Source: Kutzneria sp044547355
Lineage (GTDB): Bacteria; Actinomycetota; Actinomycetes; Mycobacteriales; Pseudonocardiaceae
Reading direction: 5' to 3'
Assembly (NCBI RefSeq): GCF_044547355.1
Contig: NZ_JBIUAG010000006.1
Coordinates: forward strand, 310,001 to 374,000
Length of the DNA stretch: 64,000 nucleotides
In this document: positions 1 through 8,316 of the stretch, piece by piece
How the letters are laid out: every line of letters starts with the position of its first letter
Numbering within the stretch: the first letter of the stretch is position 1
Made by a program: the position numbers and the translations under genes
Notes under the pieces: generated by a model
What the model saw: only the letters and a program-made list of their open reading frames with translations
The model's database searches: none
Told to the model about the DNA's origin: nothing

Positions 1-163
1 GACCACACACGGTGCGTGTTCGGTCACCGGCCGGCACCGATCCGCTCACGGTTCGGTCACCCGGTATTGACTCCACAGTGGACACAGGTGCCGGCGTCGG
101 ACGTCAGCCAGGCTGCCAACCGGGCTAAGCCAAGGGCATTCGGTGTTTATTGTCAACGAACTC

Positions 164-532
164 TCAGCGCTGGAACCGATAGACCGCCGCGCCCCGGGTG
201 TTCTCGGCGCGGCGGGCGTACCGGTGCAGGAAGGCGTCGATCGACGCGCGGGTGCGGGTGAGCGCGGCGGCGGACTCGGCCAGCACCGTGGCCCCGTTGG
301 CGGTCAGGTGGTACATCCGCCGGGCCGGCCCCGGGGTGGCGGTGGTCCAGCTGGAACAGACCAGCCCGGCCCGCTCCAGGTTGCGCAGCGCCCGGTAGAT
401 GCCACTGGCGTCGTTGTCCACGCCGCACAACAGGCGCAGCCGCTCGATGAGCTCGTAGCCGTGGTCCGGCCGCTCGTCGAGCAACAGCAGCAGGCATGGC
501 TGGACGAAGTTGCGCGGTTCCCCCTCGCGCAT
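164..532 (-). CDS. PadR-family transcriptional regulator
   Basis: This is a 122-residue winged-helix regulator of the PadR family, expected to act as a dimeric cytoplasmic repressor. The core matches the family: a leucine-rich first helix, then PDHGYELIERL, then the recognition region SGIYRALRNLERAGLV, followed by the wing and a C-terminal dimerisation helix. I chose the ATG at 530-532 because PadR proteins usually begin close to this helix; the frame is open further upstream but carries no domain there. It is divergent from the GAF-ANTAR gene, with a 261-bp intergenic region that may hold its operator. The ligand and targets are unknown. Confidence 0.85.
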   Translation of the reverse strand: MREGEPRNFVQPCLLLLLDERPDHGYELIERLRLLCGVDNDASGIYRALRNLERAGLVCSSWTTATPGPARRMYHLTANGATVLAESAAALTRTRASIDAFLHRYARRAENTRGAAVYRFQR

Positions 533-793
533 CAGGCGACCCGGTCCACTGAATTCATGCCGTCCTCCACGTCGAATTCTCGGCCGTGACCCCGACCAAG
601 GATAAAACCGAAAGACTGCCCCGCACAGGGAGACCGCAGCGTCCAATCGGGTACCGCCGGAGCCCCGTTCACCGGCATAATCGGGTAGGCAGCCGCCGAA
701 AGGTAGAGTGTGCTCTGGTCCGACCGGAACAACCGCTACCCATTTGGCCTGATAACCTGCGGGAGCCCGGCGCGGCACAGGTACGGTTCAACG

Positions 794-1528
794 ATGACCG
801 CGATCTCCCCGGCGCGGCTGGCGGAAACGTTCGCCCGCATCGCCGATACCCTCGTCGACAACTTCGACCATGCCGAGTTCGCGCGATTCCTGGCCGCCCG
901 AGCACGGGAAACGTTGCTCGTTCCCGCCGTCGGCGCGGTTCTCGTCGATCATCGGGGCCAGGCCCACATCGGGCACTCCGGACCCGATCGGCTCGCCGCC
1001 TCGCCATTGTGGCCGCTGCTGCGCGGCGACGGGCCGAGCATGGAGTGCCACCGCACCGGCACCGCGATCGTGGTGCCCGACACCGAGCAGCGAAACAACC
1101 GGTGGAACCGTTTCCTTGCAGAAGCACGTGCATCTGGCTTCGGCTCGCTGGCCGCCGTGCCGTTACGGGTCCGAGAAACCACGATCGGGGCCTTGACAGT
1201 GCTGCGGGCCGAGCGCGGAACGCTGTCGGATCAGGACAACCGAATCGTCGAGGCGATGGCCCTGGCCGCCGCCGCTGGCGTGCGAAGACTTGACGACCTG
1301 ACCCAGGCGCAAACGCTGGCCGCGCAGCTGCAGACCGCGTTCAGCAGCCGAATAGTGATCGAACAAGCCAAAGGCGTGCTGGCCGAACGGCACGGCAGCT
1401 CGGTGGACGGCGCATTCGGCGCACTTCGCGAGTACGCCAGGCGGCGCAACCTCCGGCTGGCCGACCTCGCGAACGCGGTGGTCACCGGATCGGAGCAGGT
1501 GCCGCCGCTGCCGCCGGCAACGAAGTGA
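794..1528 (+). CDS. GAF and ANTAR domain protein
   Basis: The 244-residue product has a GAF sensor domain at about residues 15-165 and a C-terminal ANTAR domain at about 175-231, containing SRIVIEQAKGVLAERHG and LREYARRRNLRLADLA. ANTAR domains bind paired RNA hairpins and prevent transcription termination, so this is probably a cytoplasmic signal-responsive antiterminator. No receiver domain precedes ANTAR, so control is more likely by a GAF ligand than by phosphorylation. The ATG at 794 was chosen because the upstream in-frame stretch has no domain character. No cognate RNA hairpin pair was recognised nearby. Confidence 0.88.
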   Translation: MTAISPARLAETFARIADTLVDNFDHAEFARFLAARARETLLVPAVGAVLVDHRGQAHIGHSGPDRLAASPLWPLLRGDGPSMECHRTGTAIVVPDTEQRNNRWNRFLAEARASGFGSLAAVPLRVRETTIGALTVLRAERGTLSDQDNRIVEAMALAAAAGVRRLDDLTQAQTLAAQLQTAFSSRIVIEQAKGVLAERHGSSVDGAFGALREYARRRNLRLADLANAVVTGSEQVPPLPPATK

Positions 1529-1673
1529 TCTTCGTCCTGATGGGTTGCGGCACTAATTTTCCGGGTGCAAAGTTGACCCTGAATGGCCGAATTCACCGTG
1601 CATTGTCGCCGGCACTCGCCCATCGCACCGCTCCGGACCCTGGCGGATCACACCACTTGTCGTGAGAAGTACC

Positions 1674-1681
1674 AGGGGAGG
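1674..1681 (+). promoter_or_regulatory. Ribosome binding site that selects a TTG start
   Basis: AGGGGAGG lies six bases before a TTG codon at 1688. No better site precedes the ATG further upstream at 1583 or the GTG at 1700. This is the reason for choosing the rare TTG start of the next gene. Confidence 0.6.
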
Positions 1682-1687
1682 TGCGCC

Positions 1688-2542
1688 TTGTCCGGGTGGG
1701 TGTCCGTCTCGGCCCGGCGGTCCGCGTACACCGGTGAGCCGTTGAGTCGGGCCAGCACCGCGGTCGGTGACCTGGCGGGCCACGGGCTCGACTTCTGCTC
1801 CGCGGGGCAGCGGCGGTTCCGGGCCCTGCTGGCCCTGTTGGCCTGCAACACCGACACCGGCGGCGAGAACCAGTTGACGCGCTGGCAACTCGACTGGTCG
1901 GTGGCCGGGCGCATCACCTACTCCCCCGAGCAGCACGCGCTGGTGGTGCTCACGCCCATTCCGCACCTGCTCGCCTCGGCCGCCCTGGTGCATCCGGACC
2001 CGGTGCGGCGTCAGGGGTTGCCCGGCCTGCGGCCGCTCAACGCGCACCCGGACGGGCTGTGGTTCCGGATGCGGCACGTGCCGACCCGCACGCTGCTGCG
2101 CATCGAAGCCGTCGAATCCGAGGGCGCGGCGGTGCATCCGCAGGTGCCGATCGCGTGGGAGATCGCCAGCCGCAGCTGGGAGATCCTGGCCGAGGAGGAC
2201 ACCGCGCTGCGCTCGGTGCCGCCGATGCACGTGGACGCCGAGCAGCTGCTGGCCGCGGTGGTGGTCCGTTTGGGCACGGACGAGCCGGACGGGCGGTGGC
2301 ACGTGGGCGCGACGTTGGCCCGTGCGCACAACCGGGGCGCGCCCTCGCCGCTGCGCTCGCTGTGGGGCCGGGGCCGGCACTGGCAGCTGGCCTGCCGGGA
2401 CCGGGCCACCGTGACCGGGCTGTGCGGGGCGCTGACCGGGCCGGAGATCGGCCTGGCCGGGGCGGTGACGCTGGAGCGGACCCGGTCCACGGCGTTGATC
2501 GGCCACCGGGAGGCCACGCTGCGTCTGGTCGGTCCCGGCTGA
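1688..2542 (+). CDS. Protein of unknown function
   Basis: I do not recognise this 284-residue protein. It has no signal peptide or membrane segment and reads as a soluble cytoplasmic protein. Codon use is typical of the window (GC-rich third positions), which supports coding, and the opposite-strand frame is an antisense shadow. It starts at TTG 1688 behind a strong ribosome site. It is followed by nagA on the same strand after a 115-bp gap containing a DasR-like operator, so the two are probably separate transcription units. Confidence 0.6.
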   Translation: MSGWVSVSARRSAYTGEPLSRASTAVGDLAGHGLDFCSAGQRRFRALLALLACNTDTGGENQLTRWQLDWSVAGRITYSPEQHALVVLTPIPHLLASAALVHPDPVRRQGLPGLRPLNAHPDGLWFRMRHVPTRTLLRIEAVESEGAAVHPQVPIAWEIASRSWEILAEEDTALRSVPPMHVDAEQLLAAVVVRLGTDEPDGRWHVGATLARAHNRGAPSPLRSLWGRGRHWQLACRDRATVTGLCGALTGPEIGLAGAVTLERTRSTALIGHREATLRLVGPG

Positions 2543-2586
2543 CGCGCCGTCGCACATAGTGCTCGTGTGCGGACCGTCGCGTCCGA

Positions 2587-2602
2587 TAAGGTCTATACCA
2601 AT
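2587..2602 (+). promoter_or_regulatory. DasR-like (dre) operator upstream of nagA
   Basis: The 16-mer contains the core GGTCTATACCA at 2590-2600, differing at one base from the GGTCTAGACCA core of the Streptomyces dre consensus. It lies about 55 bp before the nagA start. DasR is the GntR-family repressor that controls GlcNAc genes in related actinomycetes. The regulator itself is not in this window, so the assignment rests on motif and context. Confidence 0.6.
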
Positions 2603-2657
2603 ACCGCCAAGCTGCCGTGGCGGCAGTCGGACCCTGACGCCTAGTCCAGGAGGCACC

Positions 2658-3833
2658 GTGTACCTGCTGCGCCACGCCCGGCTCGTGTTGCCGGGGGGAG
2701 TCGTCGACGACGGCCGCCTCGCCGTCGACGGCGAATGGATAACCGAGCTGGGGTCCGGCGCCAACGGCGGCCCGCACCCCGGCATCCAGGTCGTCGACCT
2801 CACCGGATACGTGGTGGCGCCGGGCTTTGTCGACACCCACGTGCACGGCGGCGGCGGCGCCTCCTTCGGCGTGGACCTCGACCAGGCGCGCCACGTCGTC
2901 GACTTCCACCGCGCGCACGGCACCACCACCACCATCGCCAGCACCGTGACGATGGCGCTGCCCGACCTGGAACGCGCGGTGGAAGGGCTGTCCGGGCTGG
3001 TGCAGGACGGGCTGCTGGCCGGCATCCACCTGGAGGGCCCGTTCATCAGCAAGGCCCGCTGCGGCGCGCACGATCCGGCGCTGCTGCGCGAACCCGAGGA
3101 GCAGGTCGTGGCCCGGCTGCTCAAGCGCGGGCACGGGGCCGTGAAGATGGTGACGCTGGCGACCGAGCTCACCGGCGGCCTGCGCGCGGTGCGGCAGCTG
3201 ACCGACAACGGCGTGATCGCCGCCTTGGGGCACACCGATTCCAGCTACGAGCAGGCCCGCGAGGCCATCGACGCCGGCGTCACCGTGGCCACCCACCTGT
3301 TCAACGCCATGCGCGGCCTGCACCACCGCGAGCCCGGGCCGATCGCCGCGATGCTGGAGTCCGAGACCGTGGCCGTCGAACTGGTCAACGACGGCCACCA
3401 TCTGCACGACGCCGCCGTGGAACTGGCCTTCCAGGCGGCAGGGCACGACCGCGTCTCGCTGATCACCGACGCGATGAGCGCCGCCGGCGCCGGCGACGGC
3501 CGCTACGAACTGGGCCAGCTGGCCGTGCAGGTGACCGACGGCGTGGCCCGGCTGGCCGACAACGGCTCCATCGCCGGCTCCACCCTGACCATGGACGCCG
3601 CCTTCCGCCGAGCAGTCCTCGTGAACGGCATCGCCCTGGAGCGGGCCGCCGCCGCCGCGGCCACCACCCCGGCCCGGGTGCTGGGCATCGGCGACCTCGT
3701 CGGCTCCCTGGAGGTCGGCAAGCGGGCCGACCTGGTGGTGCTGGACGAGAGCCTGCACGTGGTCGGCGTGATGTCCCGCGGCCGCTGGGTCACCGAGGTC
3801 CCCACCCCCCTCACCACCGCCGACGCCCCATAA
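2658..3833 (+). CDS. nagA: N-acetylglucosamine-6-phosphate deacetylase
   Basis: NagA converts GlcNAc-6-phosphate to glucosamine-6-phosphate plus acetate in the cytoplasm, linking amino-sugar and cell-wall recycling to glycolysis. The 391-residue amidohydrolase shows HVH at 61-63, HLEGPF with metal ligand Glu126, His192 (GHTDSS), His213 (THLFNAM), the substrate stretch NDGHHLHD, and Asp271 (ITDAMSAAG). The GTG start at 2658 has an AGGAGG ribosome site at 2648-2653. A DasR-like operator upstream suggests induction by amino sugars. No nagB or transporter is adjacent. A 55-bp palindrome follows the stop codon and separates it from the convergent permease gene. Confidence 0.93.
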   Translation: MYLLRHARLVLPGGVVDDGRLAVDGEWITELGSGANGGPHPGIQVVDLTGYVVAPGFVDTHVHGGGGASFGVDLDQARHVVDFHRAHGTTTTIASTVTMALPDLERAVEGLSGLVQDGLLAGIHLEGPFISKARCGAHDPALLREPEEQVVARLLKRGHGAVKMVTLATELTGGLRAVRQLTDNGVIAALGHTDSSYEQAREAIDAGVTVATHLFNAMRGLHHREPGPIAAMLESETVAVELVNDGHHLHDAAVELAFQAAGHDRVSLITDAMSAAGAGDGRYELGQLAVQVTDGVARLADNGSIAGSTLTMDAAFRRAVLVNGIALERAAAAAATTPARVLGIGDLVGSLEVGKRADLVVLDESLHVVGVMSRGRWVTEVPTPLTTADAP

Positions 3834-3845
3834 CCCCCCTTTTTC

Positions 3846-3900
3846 CGCTTGGAAGGGGGCTTTCCTACACTCGGAGTGGAGGAAAGCCCCCTTCCAAGCG
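3846..3900. repeat. 55-bp palindromic repeat, family A copy 1
   Basis: The arms begin CGCTTGGAAGGGGGCTTTCC and are exact reverse complements; only the apical bases differ from the other copies at 9925, 38874 and 44847. It fills the gap between the convergent nagA and permease genes and probably acts as a two-way terminator or RNA 3' stabiliser without a U-tract. Confidence 0.85.
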
Positions 3901-3919
3901 CGAAGGCCGTGATGGGGCG

Positions 3920-5344
3920 TCAGGGTAGGTGGCCGGGTTTGGTGGCCGCGGCGATCTCGCGGACCCGTTTGCGCACGGCGAACCAGCCGATCACCAGCAG
4001 CAGCGCCACGCCGGGGATGCCGTAGATCATGATGCGGCCGGCCGGCACGTCCCAGTAGCTCAGGGCCAGCACCAGCACCAGGAAGGCCAGCGTCAGGTAG
4101 TTGGTGGCCGGGGCCCACGGCAGCCGGTAGGCCGGCCGCTCGAGCTCCCCGCGCCGGGCCTTCCGTTGCAGGGCCAGGTTGCAGATCATGATCATCGACC
4201 ACATGCTGAGGATGCCCAGCGCCGAGAAGTTCAGCGCGATCTCGAAGGACTCGCCCGGCACCACCAGGTTGAGCACCACGCCCAGCACGTACACGCAGGC
4301 GGTCAGCAGCACGCCCCCGTACGGCACGCCGCTGCGGCTCATCACGCCCAGGAACTTCGGCGCGGAGCCGGACGTGGACAGCGACCGCAGGATCCGGCCG
4401 GTCGAGTACAGACCCGAGTTGACGCTGGACAGGGCCGCGGTCAGCACGACGATGTCCATGATGCCGGCCGCGCCGGGCACGCCCAGCGAGGACAGGAAGG
4501 TGACGAATGGGCTGACGTCCTTGTCGTACGAGCTGGACGGCATGAGCATCACCAGCAGCAGCACCGAGCCGACGTAGAAGATCGCGATGCGCCAGCCGAC
4601 CGAGTTGACCGCCTTGGGGATCACCTTGCGCGGCTCGGCCGTCTCGCCCGCGGCCACGCCGACCATCTCGATCGCCGCGTAGGCGAACACCACGCCTTGC
4701 AGGATCAGCACCGCCGGCAGCAGGCCGTGCGGGAAGAAGCCGCCGTTGTCGGTGATCAGCTGCGGCCCGGTCACGTGCCCGTCGACCGGAGTTCGGGAGA
4801 CCAGCACCACGATCGCCGTGACCATGAACCCGACCAGGGCCAGCACCTTGATCGCGGCGAACCAGAACTCCAGCTCCCCGAACAGGGTCACCGACACCAT
4901 GTTCACCGCCAGCACGAGCACCAGCGCGCCCAGGGCCGGAATCCACTGCGGCACGTCGGGCCAGAAGAACTGCACGTACTTCGCCGCCGCGGTCACGTCG
5001 GCCACGCCGCTGCACGCCCAGTTCAGGAAGTACATCCAGCCCACGAAGAAGGCCGACCGCTCGCCCAGGAACTCCCGCGAGTACGACACGAACGAGCCGG
5101 AGCTGGGACGGTGCATGACCAGTTCGCCCATGGCCCGCACCACGAAGAACGCGAACACGCCGGCGATGGCGTAGACGATGGCCAGCGACGGGCCGGCCGT
5201 GACCAGCCGCCCGCTCGCGCCGAGGAACAGTCCCGTGCCGATGGCGCCGCCCATGGCGATCATCTGCACCTGACGGCTCTTGAGCCCCTTGTGGTAGCCG
5301 GCGTCCCCGTCGTCGACGGTGACGGCCTCCGTGCTGTGCGACAT
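3920..5344 (-). CDS. Amino-acid permease, APC superfamily (AnsP/CycA-like)
   Basis: This 474-residue inner-membrane protein has about twelve hydrophobic segments and is expected to import an amino acid with protons. The N-terminal signature MGGAIGTGLFLGASGRL and the segment HRPSSGSFVSYSREFLGE match the amino-acid transporter group that includes asparagine permease AnsP and D-serine/D-alanine/glycine permease CycA. I cannot decide the substrate. The ATG at 5342-5344 has AAGGGGTC just upstream. Its start lies only 38 bp after the stop of the deleted TnpB gene on the same strand, so its leader occupies what would be the right end of that element. Confidence 0.85.
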   Translation of the reverse strand: MSHSTEAVTVDDGDAGYHKGLKSRQVQMIAMGGAIGTGLFLGASGRLVTAGPSLAIVYAIAGVFAFFVVRAMGELVMHRPSSGSFVSYSREFLGERSAFFVGWMYFLNWACSGVADVTAAAKYVQFFWPDVPQWIPALGALVLVLAVNMVSVTLFGELEFWFAAIKVLALVGFMVTAIVVLVSRTPVDGHVTGPQLITDNGGFFPHGLLPAVLILQGVVFAYAAIEMVGVAAGETAEPRKVIPKAVNSVGWRIAIFYVGSVLLLVMLMPSSSYDKDVSPFVTFLSSLGVPGAAGIMDIVVLTAALSSVNSGLYSTGRILRSLSTSGSAPKFLGVMSRSGVPYGGVLLTACVYVLGVVLNLVVPGESFEIALNFSALGILSMWSMIMICNLALQRKARRGELERPAYRLPWAPATNYLTLAFLVLVLALSYWDVPAGRIMIYGIPGVALLLVIGWFAVRKRVREIAAATKPGHLP

Positions 5345-5382
5345 GTGACCCCTTCGGCGCCGTTTTTGACGTCCACTCCGCC

Positions 5383-6057
5383 CTACCGGACGAAGATCCC
5401 CTTCGGCCTTGCGGTGTCCGGGTGGGTTACCGCTTCCCCGCGCGGTGCCAGCACGGATGCCGGTCTTACCTGCGCTCCACGGTCGTTTCGACTCTCCCGG
5501 TGTCCCCGCGCGAGCACGTTGCGAGCCGCATTGACGTCCCGGTCGTGGACAGCGCCGCACCGGCACGTCCACGACCGGACCGACAGCGGCTTGGGCCCGT
5601 CGAGGCGTTCGCACCGCGAGCACGGCACGTCGCCGATCTTCGGCAGCCGCAGACTGCCGTTGTCCAGCACCACGAACCGGGCGTCGCGGGTGAAGCGAAT
5701 CGCCTGCCGGTTGTCCTCACGCGAGCGGAACCGCGGCGGCGCGACCGTGCGGCCTGCGCGATTGCCGCTGATCGAGGCGAAAAAGTCGTGGTAGGCCGCG
5801 TTCAGATCAGCCAGAGCCTGTTGCAGCACCACTGCGGACACCTCACCCAGCCACGCCCGCTCCGGCCTGGTCTTGGCGTGGGTGATGACCCGCTTGGACA
5901 ACTCGCCATCCGAAATGTGAGGCAGGCCTTCGGTGCGGGCTTCCTGTCTGATCCGCAGCCCGTCGTTGAACACCACCCGCGCGCACCCGAACGCACGTGC
6001 CAGCGCCCCCTGCTGGCCGAGCGTCGGATAGACCCGATAGTTGTACCGGAGCTGCAC
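5383..6057 (-). pseudogene. TnpB (IS200/IS605-type OrfB) with internal in-frame deletion
   Basis: The 224-codon frame keeps a normal TnpB N-terminus (MQLRYNYRVYPT, GCARVVFNDGLR, the VLQQALADLN helix, APPRFRSR and LRLPKIGDV). At about residue 145 it jumps directly to the C-terminal zinc finger CSRC...DGPKPL...TCRCGAVHDRDVNAARN. Full-length TnpB has about 370-400 residues; the missing stretch carries the RuvC I aspartate and RuvC II glutamate, so nuclease activity should be lost. The frame is intact across the junction. No tnpA is present. The gene abuts the permease start on the same strand. It is either a decaying insertion-sequence relic or, less likely, a repurposed dead TnpB. Confidence 0.82.
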
Positions 6058-6190
6058 GACGACATCATGTCATTGATCCATGACTGATTGTGACAGTGTT
6101 CGAGCTGCTCACTCCCACGTGGCGAAGGCGACCTCGCGCACCTGCCTCCGACCAGGGATCCGTCACGGGCGCCCGTGACATCTGTCCCGG

Positions 6191-6733
6191 GTGAGCGGGT
6201 TGTCGGTGGTGCATGGTTTGCTCGTGGACGTGAGTGAGACGACGGGCGTGCGCCTGCGGGCGCCACAGCACCGGATCAGCCGGAAGGCGATTCCCTACTG
6301 GACGGTGCGGGCGCTGCCGGGGTGGATCGTGCTGCTGGCGGTCGAGGTGGCGGGGCTGATCCTGCCCAGCACCTCGCCGGGGCCCTGGCTGGTGGCGGTG
6401 ATCGTGGTGACGGCGGTGGCCGCGGTGGCGCACCTGGCGGTGATGCCGAGCTGGCGCTACCGGGTGCACCGCTGGGAGGTCACGCCGACCGCCGTCTACA
6501 CCCAGTCCGGCTGGTTCGACCAGGAGTGGCGGGTCGCGCCGCTGAGCCGGATCCAGACCGTGGACACCGAGCGCGGGCCGTTCGAGCAGCTGTTCGGACT
6601 GGCCAAGGTCACCGTGACGACCGCGTCGGCGGCCGGCCCGCTGCACATCATCGGGCTGGACCTGGAGGTGGCCCGGCAGCTGGTGGACGAGCTGGCAACC
6701 GCGACCGCGGCCAGCAAGGGTGATGCGACGTGA
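6191..6733 (+). CDS. PH-domain membrane protein, YdbS-like
   Basis: The product (up to 180 residues) has two hydrophobic segments near residues 40-85, then a bacterial PH-like (YdbS/DUF304) domain containing YRVHRWEVTPTAVYTQSGWFDQEWRVAPLSRIQTVDTERGPFEQLFG. Its stop overlaps the start of a larger protein of the same family, an arrangement also seen for YdbS/YdbT pairs in Firmicutes and actinobacteria. The GTG at 6191 is the longest start; a GTG at 6230 (VSETTG) is equally plausible because neither has a convincing ribosome site. The function of these pairs is not established; a membrane-associated role is inferred. Confidence 0.8.
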   Translation: MSGLSVVHGLLVDVSETTGVRLRAPQHRISRKAIPYWTVRALPGWIVLLAVEVAGLILPSTSPGPWLVAVIVVTAVAAVAHLAVMPSWRYRVHRWEVTPTAVYTQSGWFDQEWRVAPLSRIQTVDTERGPFEQLFGLAKVTVTTASAAGPLHIIGLDLEVARQLVDELATATAASKGDAT

Positions 6734-8289
6734 GCGAGCACTCCCTGGACGTCGCGCCGGCGCCGCCGCTGAACGAGCCGCCGGAGTGGTTGCGGCTCAA
6801 CGGCTGGATGGTGCTCATCAAGCCGCTCAAGGAGATCGTCGGCGCGGCGGTGCCGCTGATCGTCGTGTTCGTCGCCGGCACCACCACCAACACCCCGTGG
6901 CGCTGGGTGAGCCTGCTCGGCGTGGCGTTCCTGATCGCACGGGGCATCACGCACTGGGCCACGGCTCGCTACCGCATCACCGACGCGCAGGTCGAGCTGC
7001 GCTCGGGTCTGTTCAACCGCCGGACGCGGGCGGTGCCGCGGGACCGGATCCGGACCGTGGACATCACCTCGGAGTGGCAGCACCGGCTGGCCGGGCTGAG
7101 CGCGTTGAAGATCGGCACGGGTCGTCATGACAAGGGCAAGGACGACGAGCTGATCCTGGACGCCATCACCAAGGACGAGGCCGAGCGGCTGCGCACCCTG
7201 CTGCTCACCAAGACCACGGCCGTCCCGGTTGGACAGTCCGATGTGGACACCGCCGGCCCGGCTCCCGCGCCCGCGGAGACCGAGCTGGTGCGGGTGGACC
7301 GCCGCTGGACCTGGTACGCGCCGTTCACGCTGTCCGGCATCGCCGTGGTCGCCGCGGCCTTCGGCGCGCTCTGGCACTTCGCCAACGAGCTGCACCTGCG
7401 GCCGGACGACATCCAGCTCCTGCACACCGTCGTCGACCTGGTCGGCACGTCCTCGCTGTGGCTGCTGATCCCGGCGATCGCGGTGGCGCTGCTGGTGATC
7501 GCCACCATCGCCTCGGTGCTCGGCTACATCCTGTCCTACTGGAACTTCACGGTGACGCGGGAGCCCAGCAGCGGCACCCTGCACATCCGGCACGGCCTGC
7601 TCAACACCCGCTCGGTGTCGATCGAGGAGGCCCGGCTGCGCGGCGTCGAGGTGAAGGAGACGCTGCCGCTGCGTCTGGTGCACGGCGGCCGGGCGACCGC
7701 CGTGGTCAGCGGCCTGCGCCACGGCCGCGGCGACGAGCGCGCCGGCGGCCTGCTGCTGCCCGCCGCCCCGCTGGCCGAGGCGCATCTGGTGGCGGCCAAG
7801 GCATTGCGCGAGCCCACCGACCCCACCACCGCGCCGCTGACCGCGCACCCGAGGGCGGCGCTGCGCCGTCGGCTCACCCGGGCCGTCCTGTCCGTGCTGG
7901 CGCTGGCCGCGATCGCGTGGATCGGCTCCCTGCTGGACATCCTGCCGTTCTGGGTGACGATCGTGTTCCTGGTGCTGACGCCACTGTCAGTCTGGGTCGG
8001 CTTCGACCGCTACCGCAGCCTCGGACACACCCTCACCCACGGCTACCTGATCACGCGATCCGGCTCCCTGGTCAGGGAAACCGTGGCGCTGCGCAGTGAC
8101 GGCATCATCGGCTGGCGGCTGCATTCCTCCTACTTCCAACGCCGCGCCGGTCTGGCCACCCTGGTCGCCACCACCGCCGCCGGGCGGGGCGGCTATCACG
8201 TGACCGACGCCGGCATCAGCCAGGCGCTGGCCTTCGCCGACGACGTCGTCCCCGATCTGGTGGCCCAGTTCCTGGAACCGGCCACATAG
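6730..8289 (+). CDS. PH-domain membrane protein, YdbT-like
   Basis: This 519-residue membrane protein contains repeated bYdbS/PH-like modules, each with a pair of hydrophobic segments: ARYRITDAQVELRSGLFNRRTRAVPRDRIRTVDI, then FTVTREPSSGTLHIRHGLLNTRSVSIEEARLRGVEV, and a third near the C-terminus (HGYLITRSGSLVRETVALRSDGI). The GTG start overlaps the TGA of the preceding YdbS-like gene (GTGA), so the two are translationally coupled and probably form one complex. No substrate is known. A lipoprotein gene follows after 27 bp on the same strand. Confidence 0.82.
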   Translation: MSEHSLDVAPAPPLNEPPEWLRLNGWMVLIKPLKEIVGAAVPLIVVFVAGTTTNTPWRWVSLLGVAFLIARGITHWATARYRITDAQVELRSGLFNRRTRAVPRDRIRTVDITSEWQHRLAGLSALKIGTGRHDKGKDDELILDAITKDEAERLRTLLLTKTTAVPVGQSDVDTAGPAPAPAETELVRVDRRWTWYAPFTLSGIAVVAAAFGALWHFANELHLRPDDIQLLHTVVDLVGTSSLWLLIPAIAVALLVIATIASVLGYILSYWNFTVTREPSSGTLHIRHGLLNTRSVSIEEARLRGVEVKETLPLRLVHGGRATAVVSGLRHGRGDERAGGLLLPAAPLAEAHLVAAKALREPTDPTTAPLTAHPRAALRRRLTRAVLSVLALAAIAWIGSLLDILPFWVTIVFLVLTPLSVWVGFDRYRSLGHTLTHGYLITRSGSLVRETVALRSDGIIGWRLHSSYFQRRAGLATLVATTAAGRGGYHVTDAGISQALAFADDVVPDLVAQFLEPAT

Positions 8290-8316
8290 GACAACGCCGG
8301 TGTTAGGGTCCGAACC

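Noticed and set aside
1553..5015. Long minus-strand open frames opposite the unknown gene and nagA
   Set aside because: They have low-complexity Arg/Gly/His-rich translations, no domains and lie antisense to well-supported genes; they are products of high GC content.
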